Origin: Imbricaverruca yamaguchii
Lineage: Eukaryota; Arthropoda; Thecostraca; Neoverrucidae
Assembly: GCA_034440575.1 (NCBI GenBank)
Contig: JAOTOL010001656.1
Coordinates: 1,901,501-1,965,500, forward strand
DNA: 64,000 bases
Reading direction: 5' to 3'
A program made the position numbers and the translations under genes. A model generated the notes under the pieces. The model was not told the origin of the DNA. It saw only the letters and a list, made by a program, of their open reading frames with translations, and searched no databases. This document shows positions 47,288-56,787 of the stretch, in pieces. The first letter of the stretch is position 1; every line of letters begins with the position of its first letter.

Positions 47288-48283
47288 CCCGCGCACGTCA
47301 GGGGGGCAGATATCTGCCCCCTCCGGTTTTTCCTCATTTGCCGCCAAAGTATTCGGGTTAACAAGGCCAAACCTCGCATAGCTGTTTATTGTTTTTTTCC
47401 CGCATATCCTCATACATTTTTAACCCTGGGTCATCTCAGGTCAGGTCACCAGGTCGGGCGAAGTGACCGAATTACACTCGGAGTTCTAGGTGGCATTACT
47501 TTCACAATAATTTGGCGATTTATTTCAAACTTATAACACGTCATGATCTCATCAGGGACCATAATAGGCATACCGTTTTTGTTTTCGTAGCATTGACCTT
47601 AGGTCAGGTCGTCAGGTCGCGGCCATGGCTTCCCCATTATAGAGCTATGGTAAAATATATAAATGTTTCTTGGTTACATATTTGCGCTCGGAATGATCTC
47701 ACAACGGTTGTGGCATGCAGATGGAAGCTATGCTCAATGGTACTGCCGACATTTTTGCTCAGTGACCTCACCAAGGTCTCTGGGGTTATCTGAGATCACT
47801 ACACATTTCTGCGTGTTATATCGCACTGCATTGAGTTAGAAGGCTGAAATTACCATCATTGTGCTTGTATCGCCAAGACGTGTATATTTATATATTGCAT
47901 GACCTCCCTAGCCGACTTCATGACCTTGGCCTGGGTTTCCGTTCACCTGACCTTAAATTACGCCGCCTATTGTCGGTAGCGCATTTAAAGGATTGTCGAA
48001 TATCGTTCGCCGTTTGTTTCTATCTGTTACAGGTCCTGAGATATGTGTCAATATCTGAGTCCCACCTGATCTGGTCGAAATTGACCTATGATGACCCAAT
48101 GGCCTGTATGTTGACCTGAGCGAAAAAATGACTGAAACACTTCCGATAGAGCCCGTCACCAGCTATCCAATGCCGTTTTCCGTTTGTCGCTAGCTAGCAT
48201 AGTTCTAGAGATCTTAGGAGGGCAGACATCTGCCCCCTCGGACATGCGAAGTTGGCGCGGACCTCCGAACGTGCGAGTGTTAA
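47284..48283 (+). mobile_element. Second TTAA family, unit X2 (992 bp body)
   Basis: TTAA at 47284-47287 and 48280-48283 enclose 992 bp. Ends are imperfect inverted repeats: left CCCGCGCACGT, right (complement) CACTCGCACGT. Each end also has a subterminal GGGCAGAYATCTGCCCCC hairpin (47310 and 48217). It shares its left TTAA with the right end of X1, giving a head-to-tail pair. AGGTCA/TGACCT words are unusually common inside. No transposase. Confidence 0.8.
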
Positions 48284-49189
48284 AGGAAGAACAATTGAAA
48301 ACGAAAAATTTGTCAAGTTAGTCAAGTTAGTCAAGTTAGTCAAGTTAGTCGAGTTAGTCAAGTTAGTCAAGTCAAGTTAAAATTTGTTGAAGTCAAAATA
48401 TTTTGTCGCACCAGGCAACAAAAATCGGCGCTGATGCGCTTCCCGTATATTGGCATAAAGGAAGTGTTCTTGGCAACACTAGCGACTTGTTGGGTGTATG
48501 TTGGTATGCTATACAATTTCAAGGTCATGTTAGGTCACCGAAGTCAAGTCAGGTCAAGTTAATGACAGGCAGACAGACATAATCAAATTTGGTCAATTTG
48601 AAGAATGTTGTCATAAATGCAAATGACTGTCATGCGAATGAGGTCACTTTTCATGCTACTCCCTACACATTGTGAACACTATTATTTGTCATTGTGTACC
48701 TAAGCGTTTCCATACTTTATTCATGTACTTCACTCGTTTCTTCGCGAAGCCGATTGCGTCGAGATGCTCGACGGAGCAGTCAGGCGGGCGTCCCGGTCCC
48801 GGTAACTGGAACAGGTAACTGACCTGATAAAGTGCTGTTATATAGGTGATCTGAAGTTAAATTCCGGGTCTAGCATTGGTATTGCATCATTGATAATGTC
48901 CAAAACATCATTCATGCCCATTTTGGAACATTTGAACGCAATCACAACGATCCATAACAATGACAAGCAAAGCCACACAAAACAATGCAATTTTGACTAT
49001 GTGGCCTCATTTGACCTTCAATATGTTCACCTAAGGTCATGAAATTTCTACACAATAGAGGTTATTACCGCATCCATCTACCCTGCAAATTGAGTTACTC
49101 CATCTTTAATATGACATGAGATCTAAGGGGGCAGAATCCGCCCCCTCCAGTGGGTGTAATTTTCAGAGGCCCTCCAGGGCGCATGTTAA
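48284..49189 (+). mobile_element. Decayed third member of the X family (right end only clear)
   Basis: The right end matches X1/X2: GAGATCTAAGGGGGCAGAAT, CCGCCCCCTCC, then ~45 bp and GCGCATG before TTAA at 49186-49189. The interior has AGGTCA-rich sequence but no strong alignment by eye. A 9 bp repeat GTCAAGTTA (about 48312-48378) has expanded inside it. Confidence 0.5.
48312..48380. repeat. 9 bp repeat GTCAAGTTA, ~7 copies
   Basis: Tandem GTCAAGTTA with one GTCGAGTTA unit and a 5 bp short unit at the end. Confidence 0.95.
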
Positions 49190-49904
49190 CGTAGTGCATG
49201 CAGGCGACACCCCACCCGGCCGCGACACAAGCCGAGGTACGCCGCTACTGGGGCCTAATGTACTGTAACCCAGGAGAAGCAAGCATTGGATCAATACAGC
49301 CTGATTAATTGATAACCCTTGAGCTTCCGAAATGTTCGGCACACACGACACAAAACGGAAATGGAAATGGTCACGCAAATGTGGGATGTGTGAGTGCATT
49401 AAAATGCATTTCGCAGTGTACTTAGCAGTGACGGTTAGTGATGCTTAAAACAAGGTAATGGGTACTCAAACATTACAAACAGATAGGAAGCTTCATCCTA
49501 GGAACATACTAGCTTTATGATATCGTAATGCGGTACACCAGAAAGAACATTATGAAATACACTTCAAGCAAAGGTGGTGGAGGTGTACCACATACATTCC
49601 ACCTTACCACATACACTGTATACTTCAATCATGGACAAGTCAAACAGCCAGTGGCATGGATACTCTCTCAAAGTGTGAGGGGGAGGCGCAAGAGCCACTT
49701 CGAAGTAGATTCGTTCTATGCAAGGCCATATGTTTAATGATAGCTGGTCGGAAGGTTCGGGAAGGGGAGGGTTGTCCTCCCCCCTTCCATCGGATCTCGC
49801 GCCTTTGCACTCAACCCTGATGATGAAGCCAGCCCAAGCCTAACACCCACATTAAAATACCTTTCCCGTGGTTTTGAATGCAATTCGGGCTTACAACTGA
49901 CGCT
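49190..49904. other. No gene seen
   Basis: Short open frames on both strands without family resemblance; no RNA or element ends noticed. Confidence 0.4.
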
Positions 49905-50098
49905 GATGATCGCAAGGCCCAGAATGTCCACAGGCCCAGAGTCCATGATCGCAAGGTCCAGAATGTCCACAGGCCAGAGTCCATGATCGCAAGGTCCGGA
50001 ATGTCCACAGGCCCAGAGTCCATGATCGCAAGGCCCAGAATGTCCACAGGGCCAGAGTCCATGATCGCAAGGTCCGGAATGTCCACAGGCCCAGCGTT
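49905..50098. repeat. 39 bp minisatellite, 5 copies
   Basis: GAATGTCCACAGGCCCAGAG then TCCATGATCGCAAGGTCCR repeats at ~39 bp; it stops two bases before the TTAA of copy C. Confidence 0.95.
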
Positions 50099-50100
50099 CA

Positions 50101-50913
50101 TTAACCCGTCCCGTCTCGGTGGGATCTTCGACCACCCCCTCAGGTTTTTCGCGGATAGTGGACGAGCGGCGCGCGGCAGTGCGCCCAAATTTGGCATACC
50201 TTTTCCCACATCAATTTGGCACGATGTTTCAAAATTTTGAAGTCAGGTCATCTAGGGTCAACGAGTTAGTCAAGGTCAAGTGAGGTCACCTCCAAAAAAG
50301 TTCAACCAGTCGTCACGCTTTAACGGATACAGATATTTCAATGAAACTTTCAGCGTTTGCTTATCTTTAGGGATGGAACAAAACGTACAAGTGGATTTTT
50401 TCGTTTTTGACTACATATAAAGTTTGCGTATTTGCCAAATTGCAGTTCAAATAAAGGATTCTGGCTAAAGTAAGTATTTTTTATTAGGGCAAGTTGACTT
50501 CCAACAACGTTTCTCAGTCTGCTCTACCCATTGGAAAAGGAAAATGTAAATTTCAAAAGAGTAAAAAAACTTTTTTTTTTTTGGGGGGGGGGGACAAAAA
50601 ATTTCAAGCCCTGGTCCATTTCGCTCTCCTTTTCTCATTCGAAATATTTTCTTTCATATATCCCCCAAAATGAACTCCCCAGAGCCAAAAACATAATGTT
50701 GGTCGTGAAAAGTCGTGAAAATCTAGCCCCCTGGTGACGTCACGTTTGGGAGGGAATCGTTTTGGGGGTGGACCCGGACCCTACTCGTCGAGCGCTCTCC
50801 GATGACACATCTTTCGTTTTCGTCCGATGTTTAGTTTGGATTTTAGTGGGGGTCTTCAACCGCCCCCCCGAGACGGGGTGTGAGGATTTGACCGGAAAGA
50901 CAGCGCGGGTTAA
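50101..50913 (-). mobile_element. TTAA-flanked non-autonomous element, copy C (805 bp, inverted)
   Basis: Perfect TTAA at 50101-50104 and 50910-50913. Body 50105-50909 is the reverse complement of copies A and B, about 35 bp shorter. Ends CCCGTCCCGTCTCGG (left) and GACAGCGCGGG (right). TGACGTCA lies at 50735. No transposase frame. Confidence 0.88.
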
Positions 50914-51197
50914 CTCGAGTGTCTATTTTCAGACGTGCCGGCGCGGCAGACGCTCTGGTGGACGTGGTCGCTTCAGACCACGGTGACAGTGATCCATGTT
51001 CTCCGGGACGATCGTCAACAGCGAGCGCGATCCTTCCACCTTGCTCATATCTGATATAACTCGGTAACTGTAATGACCATGGGAGACGTGCTAAATATCG
51101 TGCTGGATAAAAGACGAAGCTGGCTGTCTATTAGGTACTGGAGTCGCCTTATATTTTGCTTCTTGCAGATTTCAGGTTCGGCCTTCAAAGTATGTCT
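50914..51197. other. Unassigned; short acceptor-led open stretch
   Basis: TCTATTTTCAG at 50921-50931 is followed by a frame open for about 42 codons, reading AGAADALVDVVASDHGDSDP near its start, ending in TAA near 51058. It has no repeat character, but it is too short to judge. No gene recognised. Confidence 0.2.
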
Positions 51198-51312
51198 ACA
51201 TAGACGCTGCATCATTTGCTGTATAGACACCGCATCATTTGCTGTATAGACACCGCATCATTTGCTGTATAGACGCTGTATCAGGTGCTGTATAGCCGCT
51301 GCATCACCTGTT
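51198..51312. repeat. 23 bp repeat, ~5 copies
   Basis: TGCTGTATAGACACCGCATC at 23 bp spacing, with decayed first and last units (CTACATAGACGCTGCATC; TGTATAGCCGCTGCATC). Confidence 0.95.
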
Positions 51313-51439
51313 TGCATTGACATTTCTTGTGAGTTTCTTTAGCATCAGCAGTAATCGGGAGCGCGGCAGTCGGCAGCGTCGAGTGGGTCGCCGCCCACCA
51401 CGCACTCCCCATCCACTAACTGAACTCTCGATTCCCGCG

Positions 51440-51836
51440 GGTACCGATGGTGGCCGGATATCCTCGGTAATAGCTGAGTCACCGGATGGTGGCCAGATGT
51501 CCTCAGCGACGGCTGGGTCACCAGATGGTGGTCAAATGTCCTCAGCGACGGCTGGGTCACCAGATGGTGGTCAGATGTCCTCAGCGACGGCTGGGTCACC
51601 AGATGGTGGCCAGATGTCCTCAGCGACGGCTGGGTCACCAGATGGTGGTCAGATGTCCTCAGCGACGGCTGGGTCACCAGATGGTGGTCAAATGTTTTCG
51701 ATAATAGCTGAGTCACCGGATTGTGGCCAGATGTCCTCAGTGATGTCTGGGTCTACGGATGGTGGCCAGATGTCCTCAGTGATGTCTGGGTCTATGGATG
51801 GTGGCCAGATGTCTCTAGTAGTGTCTGGGGCACCAG
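51440..51836. repeat. 39 bp minisatellite, ~10 copies
   Basis: GATGTCCTCAGCGACGGCTG then GGTCACCAGATGGTGGYCA at 39 bp spacing; flanking units are variants (TCGGTAATAGCTGAGTC; TCAGTGATGTCTGGGTC). Frames remain open on both strands because 39 is a multiple of three; not coding. The SINE inserted directly after the last unit. Confidence 0.96.
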
Positions 51837-51840
51837 CATG

Positions 51841-52037
51841 ACTATCGGACCAACATCGGGGACAAGTGGTCTTGGGGTAAGTTGCTCGTCTCACAATCGA
51901 ACGGTTGTGGGTTCGAGTCTCACGTGTCGCTACTCTTCGCCCGCGACCAATCGGCGTGAGAGATAGGCGACGCTATATGACTCATCGATCGATGTGTCGT
52001 AAAAACAAATAACCAACCAACTATCGGACTAACATCG
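51841..52037 (+). mobile_element. tRNA-derived SINE with 18 bp target-site duplication
   Basis: ACTATCGGACCAACATCG (51841-51858) recurs as 52020-52037 with one change, enclosing a 161 bp body. The 5' part folds like a tRNA: box A region TGGTCTTGGGGTAAG (from 51867), an anticodon-loop-like CTCACAA, and box B GGTTCGAGTCT at 51910-51920. These are the RNA polymerase III promoter elements, so it is drawn as transcribed to the right. The loop would read CAC, suggesting a valine tRNA ancestor (tentative). A tRNA-unrelated region follows, then a 3' tail ATGTGTCGTAAAAACAAATA with ACCAACCA, which resembles the tail of the RNase H LINE (15000-15054, ending AAATAACCAACC). It is not a functional tRNA: no acceptor stem closes it. 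Confidence 0.88.
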
Positions 52038-53085
52038 TCACGGTTACATACATAATTACAAGACGGAGATCACGTTGGATAACCGCAACAGTCAATGCCG
52101 CGGCCGACCAACTTCAGCGAACGATCGCAAGCGATCGAGGAGATGCCCTTATTTCGGCTGTTGGGAGCAAGGGAGGGACTGATATTGGCTGACAGCGTCA
52201 CTGATGTAGTCAGACGTCTCTGTGATCTAGCATAAACGAGTTACTTCGGGCCAAGAAGGCCCCTTTCAAAGATCGGCTTGAAACCACCGCCTAGTGCAGA
52301 CACACCGCCTCTGACTGAATAAACAACGCGTAGCTGCGTTCCCATTTCTCCACTCTTGAAGAGCGCACCATCTCAGCGGCAAGAATGGATTCACCTGCAC
52401 GAGCGCACCACGGGGCCGTCTCGAGACGACGCCAGGGAGTTCACCAGCGGAGCAATTCTCCATGCTAATTCTGCAGCTCGCTCCAGAAACTGAATGCATG
52501 CCAGGCGAGCATATCGGCGGTCCCGCCGCCAGCGGAGCGTGCGTATGTACGTGTGTGCGTATGTACGTGTGTGCGTATGTACGTGTGTGTGTATGTGCAC
52601 GACTGTGGTAGACGCAGCGCGCCGAGAGCCGCAGCTGTCCCGGACGACCCATCTGCGGCGGAGCAGCTCGTCACTGGCGAGCTGGTGGCCCGTTCGCCGT
52701 GTGGGCCGCCACCTGCTGCTCCGACAACACCAGCACCCACCGGCGGCCACTTGGGTGATTAGGCCGGCCGGTGTCGCCGTGCTACAGGCAGATGGCGATC
52801 GCGCGCCACATCCCCGAGCGTTCCAACTGGCCTCGGGATCCACAGACAAGCGTCCCACCAGCACGGGCAGCGAAACTTTCCAATACGATGCAATTAAGAA
52901 AACTTACGACAATCTTGCTTTTGTAATCAGGGTTCTGTTATCAACATATCTGAAAAGATTCACAACATTTTCATAGGTTTTCCTAATCACATCGCATTCG
53001 GAAGTTCCACTGCTTATACATACGTTATAGAGAGCAGGACTATGACTATCCACATACTCCGATACACCACAACCAAGGCGTCCTT
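52038..53085. other. No gene recognised; GC-rich block 52,370-52,860
   Basis: Antagonistic open frames fill the GC-rich block on both strands, and no domain is seen. A GTGTGCGTATGTAC repeat (about 52538-52600) lies inside it. Confidence 0.4.
52538..52602. repeat. 14 bp GTGTGCGTATGTAC repeat
   Basis: About four tandem units of GTGTGCGTATGTAC passing into GTGTGTGTATGTGCAC; alternating purine-pyrimidine, so Z-DNA-prone. Confidence 0.9.
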
Positions 53086-53159
53086 CTTTGCTTGCAAGCA
53101 ACATGACCAATGTAGTCGATGCGCCCTTAAGCCCTAATAACTAACTTTGCTTGCAAGCA
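53086..53159 (+). mobile_element. 44 bp LINE tail-only insertion with perfect 15 bp duplication
   Basis: CTTTGCTTGCAAGCA at 53086-53100 recurs exactly at 53145-53159. Between them are only 44 bp, which match the LINE 3' tail: ATGACCAATGTAGTCGATGC then GCCCTTAAGCCCTAATAA and CTAA. It is a target-primed insertion that stopped after a few dozen bases of reverse transcription. The exact duplication means it is recent. Confidence 0.9.
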
Positions 53160-53219
53160 CAGGCAGTATGAAGCCAACCACACCTGGATGCACGATGCGG
53201 AAACCCACCCTCATCCGGC

Positions 53220-53221
<2 letters not shown>

Positions 53222-53256
<35 letters not shown>
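53222..53256. repeat. (TA)n microsatellite
   Basis: About 17 TA dinucleotides. Confidence 0.97.
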
Positions 53257-53259
<3 letters not shown>

Positions 53260-53418
53260 TTAAATCGCAGCGAATAAATGCTACGGGCTGGCACCTTCTG
53301 CCAGTTTTCGCTCATTTGTGCGTGTGCAGCCTTTGCAACCAGTTTCTCAGTAACACAAATATCACCCAATATTGTTTTATACTCATGCTCATATTTCCTG
53401 GATGGGAGTGCTGAAAAA

Positions 53419-53463
53419 CACACACACACACACACACAGAGAGACACACACACACGCACACAC
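53419..53463. repeat. (CA)n microsatellite
   Basis: ACACACAC run interrupted by GAGAGA and GCACA. Confidence 0.97.
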
Positions 53464-54104
53464 CCCAGGAACCTGCACTTTTACATGCAGTTCAAATATC
53501 ACATCACGCTCGCGCTGAGTACCACGAAAGAAATTTCATTCTTGGACTTCTTAGCAAGCAGCCGAAGTTCAGTGTAGCACCTCCACGACGGAGGTGCTCA
53601 GTCTACCGGAATTCATCAAACAGGACGATGATTAAGTGCCGACAATGAAGGCTCTGCTCGCTACAAACAGTTCCCCAACAGCGTTTACTGAACGAGCCTG
53701 TGAATAATTTCTACTTGGAAGCAATTAGTGAAACATGCCAAGCTGATCAGAGCCAAATAGTTTGATCAACAGGGGCAACGCAAACAAAGCCATTGATGGC
53801 GAGATTAAAACACACCTAGATCAGAACACACCTAACACACTAATTGACACCGAGGGCACCATCAAAACTAGCACTGCAATCACATGAATACTGCGCATAA
53901 TGTAAGTATCCAAAGGGTAGCCGTACTAATATTCTCGACAATGCTGCATAGAGATACGCAAGACTACGTCAAATTCACGATGCACTGCAAAGCTAGGAAG
54001 CACAGGAGACCGTAACTTTGCAGAAAAACAAAACAGCATGCAATCAAACGATGGCCAACTCGAAAGCACCAATGGTTTAGTTTACTCCCTCACTTGTCTG
54101 TGCC

Positions 54105-54262
54105 AGTATTGTAAGTTTAGTCTGGTGAACGGATTGGTGTCAACACAGTATTGTAGGCTTAGTCTGGTGAACGGAATGGTGTCAACACAGTAGGGTAGGC
54201 TTAGTCTGGTGAACGGATTGGTGTCAACACAGCATCACGGATTGGTGTCAAAACAGCGTCAC
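54105..54262. repeat. 42 bp repeat, ~3.5 copies
   Basis: TTAGTCTGGTGAACGGATTG then GTGTCAACACAGTATTGTAGGC at 42 bp spacing; the GGATTGGTGTCAAMACAG part is repeated once more on its own at the end. Each unit has the GTGT...ACAC pair. Confidence 0.95.
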
Positions 54263-54845
54263 TTTTTAGCGACTGATAACGCAACGGACGGGGAACAAGA
54301 ATTGACCACATGATATAGTACGGTGAAAGACACTTAACATGATAGAACCTCACAAAGTACACACAAATCCTGATGTCATGTTCGGACATGGTTTGACTAA
54401 ATAAGTTGAAGGTCGATGTATGCTTGATCACAATTCACCACCAGAGATATATGAAATTGAGACACAGATTGGAGTTCGAACCAGTCCTGTCAATCACCAT
54501 GTACAGCCATGCACAGCGGTTAAGACGTATTGTTAGTTCACGTCTTCAGAATATAACAATAATATATTAGCAAGCTTAAGGCTTGGTGATGTATTAATTT
54601 TCTTCGGATTTTCGATTTTATCCGTGAAGTAATGCAACGAAGCTAGATTCGCAACCCCTCACTTAGATGCATTTGACTCTGATGTGTACCGACTCGACGA
54701 GTCTTGGGGCCCGACGGGTCCGCCATCTGACACCGACGGCACCAGCACGTGCCGACCTCAGCTGCTTGGGACGCCACTGGCCGCAGGGCCCAGATGTGCT
54801 GTGATCGCCCGACATCCATTCTCACGGCGTGCCCACGGCCGGCCG
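54263..54845. other. No gene seen
   Basis: 54471-54482 (GAGTTCGAACCA) resembles an inverted box B and 54514-54530 (GCACAGCGGTTAAGACG) resembles a forward box A. Their opposite orientation argues against a single tRNA or SINE. Confidence 0.4.
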
Positions 54846-55985
54846 GCTGGGGCTCCGCCGACTATCTGATACACCGTCGGGTGTAGTGTCACCGTGACAC
54901 CTGCATCACCCTGATGCCAGCTGGAGCCGGGGCTCTGCCGACTATCTGATACACCGTCGGGTGTAGTGTCACCGTGACACCTGCATCACCCTGATGCCAG
55001 CTGGAGCCGGGGCTCTGCCGACCATCTGATACACCGTCGGGTGTAGTGTCACCGTGACACCTGCATCACCCTGATGCCAGCTGGAGCCGGGGCGCCGGCC
55101 GCCGACCATCTGATACACCGTCGGGTGTAGTGTCACCGTGACACCTGCATCACCCTGATGCCAGCTGGAGCCGGGGCGCCGGCCGCCGACCATCTGATAC
55201 ACCGTCGGGTGTAGTGTCACCGTGACACCTGCATCACCCTGATGCCAGCTGGAGCCGGGGCTCTGCCGACTATCTGATACACCGTCGGGTGTAGTGTCAC
55301 CGTGACACCTGCATCACCCTGATGCCAGCTGGAGCCGGGGCGCCGGCCGCCGACCATCTGATACACCGTCGGGTGTAGTGTCACCGTGACACCTGCATCA
55401 CCCTGATTCCAGCTGGAGCCGGGGCTCTGCCGACCATCTGATACACCGTCGGGTGTAGTGTCACCGTGACACCTGCATCACCCTGATGCCAGCTGGAGCC
55501 GGGGCTCTGCCGACTATCTGATACACCGTCGGGTGTAGTGTCACCGTGACACCTGCATCACCCTGATGCCAGCTGGAGCCGGGGCTCTGCCGACTATCTG
55601 ATACACCGTCGGGTGTAGTGTCACCGTGACACCTGCATCACCCTGATGCCAGCTGGAGCCGGGGCTCTGCCGACTATCTGATACACCGTCGGGTGTAGTG
55701 TCACCTGACACCTCACCCGCATCACCCTGATGCCAGTGGGGGGCTCCGCCGACTATCTGATACACCGTCGGGTGTAGTGTCACCGTGACACCTGCATCAC
55801 CCTGATGCCAGCTGGAGCCGGGGCTCTGCCGACTATCTGATACACCGTCGGGTGTAGTGTCACCGTGACACCTGCATCACCCTGATGCCAGCTGGAGCCG
55901 GGGCTCCGCCGACTATCTGATACACCGTCGGGTGTAGTGTCACCGTGACACCTGCATCACCCTGATGCCAGCTGGAGCCGGGGCG
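54846..55985. repeat. 80 bp minisatellite, ~14 copies
   Basis: Starts at CTGATACACCGTCGGGTGTA and contains GTGTCACCGTGACAC and CATCACCCTGATGCCAGCTG; period exactly 80 bp (54866, 54946). Two hairpins per unit: ACACC-GTCG-GGTGT and GTGTCAC-C-GTGACAC. Subtypes differ at the junction (GGGGCTCTGCCGACTATC versus GGGGCGCCGGCCGCCGACC). One damaged unit lies at 55700-55742. Confidence 0.97.
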
Positions 55986-56149
55986 ACGGCCGGAGTGATG
56001 ATGCCCGTCCGTTGGAGCATTAGCCGATGGCTCTGATCTCGAAGGGGGCTCTGTTCGGGGTACTCGGACCAATCGCAGGCGACTGCGCTCACCGCGTCAT
56101 AGTGTGACTGTCCAATGCACGTGTCTGGCTGTTACCATGGCTCCGAGTT

Positions 56150-56787
56150 GCGACAGCGGTCCTCTGCTGACCAATCAGACGGCTCTGCGACATCGGTCCT
56201 CCACTGACCAAGCAGACAGCTCTGCGACATCGGTCCTCCACTGACCAAGCAGACGGCTCTGCGACAGCGGTCCTCCACTGACCAAGCAGACGGCTCTGCG
56301 ATAGCGGTCCTCCACTGACCAAGCAGACGGCTCTGCGACAACGGTCCTCCACTGACCAAGCGGACGGCTCTGCGACAGCGGTCCTCCACTGACCAAGCAG
56401 ACGGCTCTGCGATATCGGTCCTCCACTGACCAATCAGACGGCTCTGCGACAGCGGTCCTCCACTGACCAAGCAGACGGCTCTGCGACAGTGGTCCTCCAC
56501 TGACCAAGCGGACGGCTCTGCGATAGTGGTCCTCCACTGACCAAGCGGACGGCTCTGCGACAGCGGTCCTCCACTGACCAAGCGGACGGCTCTGCGACAG
56601 CGGTCCTCCACTGACCAAGCAGACGGCTCTGCGATAGTGGTCCTCCACTGACCAAGCGGACGGCTCTGCGACAGCGGTCCTCCACTGACCAAGCGGACGG
56701 CTCTGCGACAGCGGTCCTGCACTGACCAAGCAGACGGCTCTGCGACAGTGGTCCTCCACTGACCAAGCGGACGGCTCTGCGATTTGA
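56150..56787. repeat. 37 bp minisatellite, ~17 copies
   Basis: CTCTGCGACAGCGGTCCTCC then ACTGACCAAGCAGACGG at 37 bp spacing. Variants: CAGCGG/TAGTGG/CATCGG and CAAGCAGACGG/CAAGCGGACGG/CAATCAGACGG. Three-phase open frames on the minus strand (up to 267 codons) are artefacts of the array. Confidence 0.97.

Larger units (their letters stand above)
53160..54104. other. No gene; two microsatellites
   Basis: (TA)n at 53222-53256 and (CA)n with GAGA at 53419-53463. The remainder is AT-rich with nothing recognised. Confidence 0.5.

Noticed and set aside
47430..48130. Nuclear-receptor enhancer from frequent AGGTCA words
   Set aside because: The words are spread through a transposon-like unit and the pentamer run at 34157 produces them automatically; spacing follows no receptor rule.
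51859..51935. Functional tRNA gene
   Set aside because: Box A and B are present, but no acceptor stem closes, and the unit is embedded in a SINE body with a tail and target duplication.
54466..54535. tRNA or SINE from GAGTTCGAACC and CACAGCGGTTAAGACG
   Set aside because: The box B-like and box A-like words are on opposite strands and cannot belong to one promoter.
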